DNA of 12,873 nt from CBETVX01 sp965539935 (lineage in GTDB: Bacteria > Bacillota > Clostridia > Peptostreptococcales > Caminicellaceae), in the NCBI GenBank assembly GCA_965539935.1, contig CBETVX010000067.1, positions 1-12,873 on the forward strand. The letters run 5' to 3'. The position numbers and the translations under genes were made by a program. Shown one piece after another: positions 8,488 through 12,873 of the stretch. Positions within the stretch are counted from its first letter, which is position 1. Each line of letters opens with the position of its first letter. The notes beneath the pieces are model-generated. The model had not been told where the DNA came from. It worked only from the letters and a program-made list of their open reading frames with translations, and did no database searches.

Positions 8488-8526
8488 TTCTCTTCCTCCT
8501 TGTCTTTTGAGGTATTTTTTATAATA

Positions 8527-8554
8527 ATATAGTACAACCGCAACCGTACTATAT
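8527..8554. promoter_or_regulatory. Inverted repeat in front of the TAXI binding-protein gene
   Basis: Perfect nine-base arms ATATAGTAC (8527-8535) and GTACTATAT (8546-8554) surround a ten-base spacer holding the tandem AACCGCAACC. It lies 40 bases upstream of the binding-protein start. It could be an operator for a second regulator over an internal promoter (the minus strand has TATAGT in it) or a 5'-UTR stem-loop. It does not resemble the ATCATAT-type sites assigned to the GntR protein. Confidence 0.45.
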
Positions 8555-8596
8555 ACATTCATTTGTACAATTTAGAACTTTTGATAGTCTTTTACT

Positions 8597-8634
8597 AGTA
8601 TGATGGTTAAAGGTTTATATATAACCATCATACT
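8597..8634 (-). other. Intercistronic stem-loop after the DRE-TIM gene
   Basis: Perfect 13-base arms AGTATGATGGTTA (8597-8609) and TAACCATCATACT (8622-8634) with a 12-base loop, 25 bases after the DRE-TIM stop codon. No T-run follows on the minus strand, so it is more likely an RNA processing or stability element than a terminator. Confidence 0.55.
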
Positions 8635-8659
8635 GTAACTTTATATCAATCTACATAAT

Positions 8660-9859
8660 TTATTTAACTTCATTTACTATATCCATAAAAACTTCATCAC
8701 TTACTGTAGATTTATTTTTAATTCCATACTCTTTTACTCTCAAGAGAACCTTGTTGACTTGCTCATCATTTAATTCAAGTCCTAGTTCCTCTGCTTTTAC
8801 CTTTATTGACATGGTACCGCTTTTTTTGCCTAATACCACACCCCCTTTTTTTCCAATAGTAGGTGGATTAATAGCAAACATTGCTATGGGCTTATTAAGA
8901 ACTAAGTCTACCCCTATTCCTGACTCTCTCACAAAAATGTTATCCCCAACAATTGGTTTATTAACAGGCATTCTGAAATTTGAATAATCTTGAACTTTTT
9001 TAGATACTTCATTAATTAATTCAAGTTTATAGTTTACATCTAATCCATATAGTATTTTGAGACCAACCATTATTTGTTCTAAAGATGCATTTCCTGTTCT
9101 TTCTCCCATTCCATTGATACACGTATGTATAACTTCAGCTCCCGCTTCCATTGCAGCGAATGAAGTTGCTGTAGCCATTCCAAAATCATTATGAGTGTGA
9201 ATTTCTATCTTGATATCAAACATTGATTTCAATTCTTTTATAAATTCTTTTACTGCTCCTGGAAGTATACATCCCATCGTATCTACTATACCGATAGAAT
9301 CTGGTTTTCCATTTTTAATTACTTCACTATACAATTCCTTTAAAAAATCAAAATTTGCTCTCGTGGTATCGTATCCAAAGTACACCGTTTCTAAGCCTTT
9401 TTCTTTGGCATATTTAACAGCATTAATACTTCTTTCAATGATATCTCTTTTAGACCATTTAGCAAACTGATATTTTAATTTAGGTTCTCCGGTTGGAATT
9501 TCAATAATGACACCGTTTGCACCACATTCAATGGCTAAATCAATATCTTCTTTCATTGCACGAGCAAATGAAAATATTTTTGCATTCAAACCTAGAGCAC
9601 AAATTTTTTTTAAAGCTTCTTTATCTTGTTCCGAAACAGCTGGCATACCAGCTTCTATTCTTTCTACTCCTAGTTTGTCAAGCATCTTTGCTATTTCAAT
9701 TTTCTCCTCAATACTGAACACTACTCCAGGTGTCTGTTCTCCATCTCTAAGGGTTGCATCATGAATTTCTACCTTTTTAGGTAAATGGATATTATTTCTG
9801 AAACTCTCTAAATCATTATACGGGCTAGTCCACCAATTTTCGTTTTTCCAAGTACTCAT
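8660..9859 (-). CDS. DRE-TIM metallolyase: 2-isopropylmalate/homocitrate/citramalate synthase homologue
   Basis: A 399-residue protein of the HMGL-like/LeuA-NifV family, whose members join acetyl-CoA to a 2-oxoacid, or do the reverse, on a divalent-metal TIM barrel. HDATLRDGEQTPG (33-45) gives the DRE triad R38, D39, E41 and metal ligand D34. HTHNDFGMA (221-229) supplies the metal-binding H221 and H223. GMGERTGNASLE (250-261) is the usual glycine-rich loop. A short accessory region follows (NIFVRESGIGVD, then GKKSG), ending at residue 399 without a LeuA regulatory domain. In LeuA and NifV the matching motif is typically HESGIH; here both histidines are replaced (R311, G316), so the ordinary condensation reaction is doubtful. 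AAGGAGGAG precedes the start. It is the first gene of the TRAP operon, which points to a catabolic or specialised role, not leucine synthesis. I give no gene symbol because the substrate is uncertain. Confidence 0.85.
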   Translation of the reverse strand: MSTWKNENWWTSPYNDLESFRNNIHLPKKVEIHDATLRDGEQTPGVVFSIEEKIEIAKMLDKLGVERIEAGMPAVSEQDKEALKKICALGLNAKIFSFARAMKEDIDLAIECGANGVIIEIPTGEPKLKYQFAKWSKRDIIERSINAVKYAKEKGLETVYFGYDTTRANFDFLKELYSEVIKNGKPDSIGIVDTMGCILPGAVKEFIKELKSMFDIKIEIHTHNDFGMATATSFAAMEAGAEVIHTCINGMGERTGNASLEQIMVGLKILYGLDVNYKLELINEVSKKVQDYSNFRMPVNKPIVGDNIFVRESGIGVDLVLNKPIAMFAINPPTIGKKGGVVLGKKSGTMSIKVKAEELGLELNDEQVNKVLLRVKEYGIKNKSTVSDEVFMDIVNEVK

Positions 9860-10182
9860 AAATTAATCTCCTCCTTAATTATCTGTTACATTAGCTCGTT
9901 GCAAAACTCTGCAACTAGCATAAATACTAATTTAAAATCTATTGAAATGGCTAAACCTCCCCCATTTGGCTATATATAATCTCAACCCAAAACTTAAAAC
10001 AAATGAGAAAGTTCTGCCAATTTCGCCGAAACAATTGGCACCTTAAGCTAGTTTAAATGAGCAAAGCTATATTGATTTTCAACTATTTGTGAAGGATTTA
10101 TCTCTCAGATTAAAAATTTTCTACAATGAATGTTTTTTTCTGAGGAAAAGCAATCCCTTATATTTTACAACTATTTCTATTA
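9860..10182 (-). other. Long structured leader upstream of the DRE-TIM/TRAP operon
   Basis: More than 320 bases without a gene separate the operator cluster from the first operon gene. On the minus strand it holds several inverted repeats: TCTGAG/CTCAGA arms (10104-10109 and 10139-10144), TGCCAATT/AATTGGCA (10015-10022 and 10033-10040), AAATGG/CCATTT (9945-9950 and 9962-9967), and a stem with arms GTTGCA/TGCAAC (9898-9903 and 9910-9915) extended by GCT/AGC. A strong ribosome-binding-like GGGGGAGG (9963-9956) has no ATG in range, but an ATT seven bases on opens a 20-codon frame ending at 9886. I find no T-box, no known riboswitch core and no terminator. It is either an unrecognised leader RNA or neutral spacer. 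Confidence 0.35.
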
Positions 10183-10229
10183 GTCATATATCATAAATCA
10201 TATATCATATACGATATATGATATATGAC
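10183..10229. promoter_or_regulatory. Palindromic operator cluster, probable GntR-regulator binding sites
   Basis: Outer arms GTCATATATCAT (10183-10194) and ATGATATATGAC (10218-10229) are a perfect 12-base inverted repeat. Nested inside is ATCATAT-ACGAT-ATATGAT (10204-10222), and further ATCATAT-type units fill the interval. The 15 bases TATATCATATACGAT (10201-10215) recur exactly at 10931-10945 over the regulator's own promoter region. This position, upstream of the DRE-TIM/TRAP operon, suits control of that operon by the adjacent FCD-GntR protein. A plus-strand T-run follows, but no plus-strand gene ends here, so a terminator role is unlikely. Confidence 0.7.
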
Positions 10230-10254
10230 TTTTTTTAAAAAAAATACTATTTAT

Positions 10255-10911
10255 TTAAGCATAGTGCATATCTGAAATTTCATAATAAAATTTAATATTT
10301 TTCATTTTGTGTTCCCTAGCAAGTTTTTCTGCCTTATCTTTATCCTTATTTTTAATTGCATCAAGGATAGCTTTATGTTCATTTACAGACTCTTTCATTT
10401 TTTCAGGATAAAAAGCAAATAAGGCTTTTGACCAATTTCCCCTATCCCATAAATCAAAAATAGTATTATATAGCAATAAATGAGAAGAATTTTTATATAA
10501 TAGTCTGTGAAATTCTTTATTTAAATCACTAAACACCTCATCTTTCCCTTCTTTGGAGATTTTATCCATTTCTTCATTCATTTCATAAAGTTTTTGAAGT
10601 GTTTCTTTACTGATCGTTTCAGTTACTACACCTGCTGCATATCCTTCAAGTACAGCTCTAATTGTCAGTACCTCATTAATCTTATTTTTATCAAAGGTAG
10701 TAACAGTAGCCCCTTTATGTGGAATAATTTCAACTAAACCTTCTGATTGCAGTCTTTTCAAAGATTCTCTAACAGGGATTGTTGAGACCCCTAATTCTTT
10801 AGTAACCCTGCTTATAACAATACTATCTCCTTGCTTATAAACGCCTTTTAGTATTTTATCTTTTAAATAATGAAAAACATAATTAGATTTTGTATCATAA
10901 ATTTTATTCAT
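10255..10911 (-). CDS. GntR-family transcriptional regulator, FCD (FadR) subfamily
   Basis: A 218-residue regulator with a winged helix (about 10-72, including TKELGVSTIPVRESLKRLQSEGLVEI) and a C-terminal helical FCD ligand-binding domain (about 78-210). The FCD metal/ligand residues are visible: D129 and H135 in SDLNKEFHRLL, H179 in NEHKAIL, and H201 in REHKMK. Such regulators usually bind small organic acids and act as repressors released by the ligand. I start it at 10911, where AGGGAG lies nine bases upstream; an in-frame ATG at 10938 would fall inside the operator and has no ribosome binding site. The gene precedes the DRE-TIM/TRAP operon in the same direction, and a shared 15-base motif marks both its own promoter and the operon's upstream region. 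Autoregulation and local control are the natural inference. Confidence 0.92.
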   Translation of the reverse strand: MNKIYDTKSNYVFHYLKDKILKGVYKQGDSIVISRVTKELGVSTIPVRESLKRLQSEGLVEIIPHKGATVTTFDKNKINEVLTIRAVLEGYAAGVVTETISKETLQKLYEMNEEMDKISKEGKDEVFSDLNKEFHRLLYKNSSHLLLYNTIFDLWDRGNWSKALFAFYPEKMKESVNEHKAILDAIKNKDKDKAEKLAREHKMKNIKFYYEISDMHYA

Positions 10912-10930
10912 GCCATGTCTCTCCCTAAAA

Positions 10931-10950
10931 TATATCATATACGATTTATT
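10931..10950. promoter_or_regulatory. Operator overlapping the gntR transcription start
   Basis: TATATCATATACGAT (10931-10945) is identical to 10201-10215 of the operon's operator cluster; the following TTATT weakens the second half-site. It lies immediately downstream of the predicted gntR -10 box, where a bound repressor would block transcription. Confidence 0.6.
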
Positions 10951-10956
10951 GTCATA

Positions 10957-10985
10957 ATATTACCAATAAATAAATAATTTGTCAA
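10957..10985 (-). promoter_or_regulatory. Sigma-A-type promoter of the GntR regulator gene
   Basis: On the minus strand TTGACA (10985-10980), a 17-base spacer and TAATAT (10962-10957). The -35 is a perfect consensus and the -10 matches at four of six positions. The operator motif at 10931-10950 covers the expected start point. Confidence 0.65.
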
Positions 10986-11050
10986 TAGGTACTTATTTTA
11001 AACATAGTAAATTAATTCATATTCTAAAAAAGCTTTTTTAAAAATAATCA

Positions 11051-11282
11051 ATAACCCAAGAGATGGTTTTTCTGGTCAGAGCATGGCTCTAAAATCTTAA
11101 TACAATATAATTGCTTACTCCTATTAATCTAACTATTATTGTTTATTTGTTGATTCCTCTTAATAATATAAGGTATATTTCTGTCATACTTTTTTCTTTT
11201 GCTATTCTTAACTTATTCACACTTGTTTAGCTTATTATCAGTTAACTAATTTACGAACCTATAAAACTGTCCCCTTGGTTAT
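11051..11282 (+). mobile_element. MITE-like element, best preserved copy
   Basis: A 232-base, non-coding element with imperfect inverted ends: the left end reads ATAACCCAAGAGATGGTTTT and the reverse complement of the right end reads ATAACCAAGGGGACAGTTTT. Its interior aligns with 4169-4381, its right end with 3682-3746 and its left end with 12028-12100, all in the same orientation. It occupies most of the gap between the GntR promoter and the methyltransferase stop codon. I see no clear target-site duplication. Confidence 0.7.
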
Positions 11283-11333
11283 TTGTAAACCTTTAATGTA
11301 AGTATTTATTATGACCTTTTGTTTTATCTTAAT

Positions 11334-11897
11334 CTACTTTTTCTGTAAAACTATATAAATTGAATCATTCTTATCTTCTTCTGTATAGTAGTTTATTTCA
11401 ACTATTTCAAAATTATCTTCGAAAATATTTATCAGTTCTTCCTTCTCATAATATACAAATCTTAATCCTTCATATATTTCTTCTGAACTTCCCCTCCAAA
11501 ATGTATGAAATAGTAAGCCCTCATCATTGAGTACTTCTTTCTGTCTTATTACAGATTGTTTAAGTTCTTTCCTTGTTAAATGTTGCAATACCTTATTTGA
11601 GTATATACAGTCAAATTTTTTATCAGTATCTATTGTTACTGCATCTAAAAGAAGCAATTCAATATCACCGTTATTTTCTTTATATGCATCTAAAAATGCT
11701 TGTGAATTATCTGAACCAATAATATTGTAATAATTTTTAAGTAAATTGAGATCATTCCCTGGGCCCATTCCCAGTTCTAGAACTGTAGATCCTACTTTTA
11801 AATGTCTTTTTAAAATATTAACAAGTTTTTTTGCTCCCATACCTTTACACATTTCTATATATTCTTGAACCTTTTGTTTATCATTAAAATATGTCAT
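11334..11897 (-). CDS. Class I SAM-dependent methyltransferase
   Basis: A 187-residue Rossmann-fold methyltransferase. Motif I is VLELGMGPGND (39-49) with E41 before the glycine loop. Motif II ends at D63 (IIGSDNS), motif III has D85 (LLLLDAV), and motif IV is FDCIYSNKVLQHL (95-107), with the HL that often marks small-molecule methyltransferases of the Methyltransf_11/25 type. EVLNDEGLLFHTFW follows as motifs V-VI. AGGAG lies eight bases before the ATG, so the gene looks intact. It is monocistronic and bracketed by MITE-like copies at 11051-11282 and 12028-12100. No partner gene indicates the methyl acceptor. No DNA-methylase motif such as NPPY or PCQ is present, so it is probably not the partner of the Mrr-like nuclease. 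Confidence 0.88.
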   Translation of the reverse strand: MTYFNDKQKVQEYIEMCKGMGAKKLVNILKRHLKVGSTVLELGMGPGNDLNLLKNYYNIIGSDNSQAFLDAYKENNGDIELLLLDAVTIDTDKKFDCIYSNKVLQHLTRKELKQSVIRQKEVLNDEGLLFHTFWRGSSEEIYEGLRFVYYEKEELINIFEDNFEIVEINYYTEEDKNDSIYIVLQKK

Positions 11898-12027
11898 ATT
11901 CTATTCTCCTAATTAGTATCTTTAATTCTGTCACTTTACCCATTAATTACAAACTATTTATTAAATTCTATCAAAGATTTATATACTTCTCAATATTATT
12001 AGCTTTAATGTTCTATCTAGTATTTCT

Positions 12028-12100
12028 ATAACCATAGGTACGATTCTTATAGGCAAAACATAGGTCTATGGATTTAGTATAAGATATTTCATATCATTTT
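12028..12100 (+). repeat. Left-end fragment of the MITE-like repeat
   Basis: ATAACCATAGGTACGATTCTT and the following TTTAGTATAAGATATTTCAT align with the left end of the 4169-4381 copy (AACCATAGAGACGGTTCTT, then TTTAGTACATTGTATTCAT). Similarity fades by about 12100 and no right end is found. The preceding 11898-12027 holds nothing I recognise. Confidence 0.5.
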
Positions 12101-12126
12101 TTATAAAATATTATAAAATATAATAG

Positions 12127-12252
12127 TTATATAACTTTTTTAGGCATAGGGAAGATCCTCTTTCCTCTAATTAGGGCCACTTTATCAACAACGCTGACTT
12201 TCCTTGGAATCGAATCCATATAATCTCCACCTATACAAATAACATATGGCAT
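12127..12252 (-). pseudogene. Short coding-like fragment, possible gene relic
   Basis: An open frame of 41 residues starting MPYVICIGGDYMDSIPRK and ending FPMPKKVI has a balanced composition, unusual in this AT-rich intergenic DNA, and continues upstream to a stop just beyond K-G-I-E-K-S-R. There is no good ribosome binding site before the ATG at 12252. It could be the C-terminal remnant of a lost gene or a genuine small protein. I do not recognise the family. Confidence 0.3.
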
Positions 12253-12280
12253 TCTTGATTTTTCTATACCTTTTCATTAT

Positions 12281-12335
12281 AATGGAGCATGATTACAAAG
12301 AATCCCATCCCAACTATTGACAAAGAGTCTAAAAT
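12281..12335 (+). repeat. Hairpin repeat C, copy 2
   Basis: Second copy of the repeat at 4612-4665: AATGG, GATTACAA, AATCCCATCCC, CAACTATTGACA and AGAGT are shared in order. The stem is decayed here (GGAGCATGATT faces AATCCCATCCC). As at 4612, it lies to the right of a MITE-like copy in the same orientation. Confidence 0.6.
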
Positions 12336-12424
12336 TATTATGCACTTGTTAATATGCCTCCTTTCGGTACTTGTCTCGCAAACAATATTGTAGCAGGCAT
12401 CATTAGCTGCTGCATTATTTTTTG

Positions 12425-12458
12425 CAAAAAAATGTTGAGATTTTTACACCCCAACATT
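12425..12458 (-). terminator. Second, downstream terminator of the tRNA operon
   Basis: On the minus strand the arms AATGTTGGGG and TCTCAACATT (12431-12458, with two G-U pairs) are followed by a run of T (12430-12426). It lies about 24 bases beyond the first terminator and would catch read-through. Confidence 0.5.
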
Positions 12459-12469
12459 TATTATAGAAC

Positions 12470-12514
12470 CACAAAAAATCAAAGAACCCCGAGAATTTAT
12501 ATCTCGGAGTTCTT
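12470..12514 (-). terminator. Rho-independent terminator of the tRNA operon
   Basis: Thirteen-base arms AAGAACTCCGAGA and TCTCGGGGTTCTT (12502-12514 and 12482-12494, one mismatch) with a seven-base loop, followed on the minus strand by TTGATTTTTT. It begins nine bases after the tRNA-Arg CCA end. Confidence 0.85.
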
Positions 12515-12522
12515 AATTTAAC

Positions 12523-12599
12523 TGGTGCGCCCTGAGGGATTCGAACCCCCGACCTTCTGATTCGTAGTCAGACACTCTATCCAGCTGAGCTAAGAGCGC
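12523..12599 (-). tRNA. tRNA-Arg (anticodon ACG)
   Basis: A complete 77-base cloverleaf with encoded CCA. Acceptor arms GCGCTCT/AGGGCGC, discriminator A, anticodon stem TCTGA/TCAGA with loop CTACGAA (anticodon at 12563-12565), and T-loop TTCGAAT. ACG is normally edited to ICG by TadA to read CGU, CGC and CGA. It is the last gene of the tRNA operon. Confidence 0.97.
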
Positions 12600-12624
12600 A
12601 AATATTTAATTTATAATATAAAAA

Positions 12625-12699
<75 letters not shown>

Positions 12700-12738
12700 A
12701 TACTTTATATATTAATATTATATGCATTTTTAAAAAAA

Positions 12739-12815
12739 TGGTGACCCATCCGCGACTCGAACGCGGGACACCCTGATTAAAAGTCAGGTGCTCTACCGAC
12801 TGAGCTAATGGGTCG
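12739..12815 (-). tRNA. tRNA-Lys (anticodon TTT) with an eight-base anticodon loop
   Basis: Acceptor arms GACCCAT/ATGGGTC, D-stem GCTC/GAGC, T-arm CCGCG-TTCGAGT-CGCGG, discriminator A and encoded CCA are all normal. The anticodon stem CCTGA/TCAGG encloses CTTTTTAA, eight bases rather than the usual CTTTTAA, making the gene 77 bases where 76 is expected. The extra T could be a real insertion, which might allow +1 slippage or inactivate the tRNA, or a homopolymer sequencing error. Confidence 0.9.
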
Positions 12816-12820
12816 TACTT

Positions 12821-12873
12821 GGCTGGGGTAGCAGGACTCGAACCTGCGAATGACGGAGTCAAAGTCCGTTGCC
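12821..12873 (-). tRNA. tRNA-Gln (anticodon TTG), 5' end beyond the window
   Basis: The 3' portion is visible: anticodon stem ACGGA/TCCGT with loop CTTTGAC (anticodon TTG, complement at 12860-12862), T-arm GCAGG-TTCGAGT-CCTGC, acceptor strand TACCCCA, discriminator G and encoded CCA. The acceptor 5' strand and D-arm start lie off the right edge. It is the first tRNA of the operon seen here. Confidence 0.95.

Noticed and set aside
8751..9764. Plus-strand open frames opposite the DRE-TIM gene
   Set aside because: Shadows of a strongly conserved enzyme gene; composition follows the complementary codons.
9860..10182. T-box or known riboswitch in the operon leader
   Set aside because: There is no T-box core (GGGTGGNACCGCG-like), no terminator before the gene and no motif of a known riboswitch class that I can recognise.
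10183..10235. Palindrome plus T-run as a rho-independent terminator
   Set aside because: The T-run is on the plus strand, where no gene ends; the stem is almost purely A/T, and an inner 15-base motif recurs at the gntR promoter, favouring operators.
2858..11897. Mrr-like nuclease and methyltransferase as a restriction-modification pair
   Set aside because: They are about 8 kb apart on opposite strands, and the methyltransferase lacks DNA-methylase motifs.

Overview
The window is very AT-rich DNA with strong AGGAGG-type ribosome binding sites, tRNA genes that encode CCA, a RecD2-type helicase and a TAXI-type TRAP transporter. This fits a low-GC Gram-positive anaerobe of the Clostridia; the genus cannot be fixed from the sequence. 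Almost everything is on the minus strand, so transcription runs right to left. Only the Mrr-like nuclease gene is on the plus strand.

Layout. Positions 1-1899 hold the N-terminal 633 codons of a RecD2 helicase that runs off the left edge. It is followed by a YdcZ-type small DMT transporter (2131-2562) with its own terminator. Next come a membrane-anchored Mrr-family nuclease (2858-3481, plus strand) and a 94-residue membrane protein (3788-4072) whose mRNA carries a six-residue upstream reading frame. Positions 2563-2857 (295 bases) hold nothing I recognise. The main unit is a probable operon, 9859 down to 4702: a DRE-TIM acyltransferase/lyase homologue, a TAXI solute-binding lipoprotein, a fused TRAP permease and a cyclase-family metal hydrolase. 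An FCD-type GntR regulator (10255-10911) sits just upstream. A 15-bp sequence inside palindromic AT-rich repeats occurs both in front of the operon and over the regulator's own promoter, so the system looks like an organic-acid uptake and conversion module under its own GntR repressor. The substrate is unknown.

The right third has a class I SAM methyltransferase (11334-11897), a decayed intergenic stretch, and the 3' end of a tRNA operon transcribed Gln-Lys-Cys-Arg, closed by one or two rho-independent terminators. The tRNA-Lys has an eight-base anticodon loop.

The gene-free stretches are not empty. At least four diverged copies of a roughly 215-230 bp, MITE-like element with imperfect inverted ends lie in the same orientation, and a second, roughly 55-bp hairpin repeat occurs twice. 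These flank the 94-residue membrane protein and the methyltransferase, which suggests accessory DNA worked over by small non-autonomous elements. The least explained parts are the GntR/DRE-TIM/TRAP/cyclase module, where the DRE-TIM enzyme lacks the usual accessory-domain histidines, and the repeat family.
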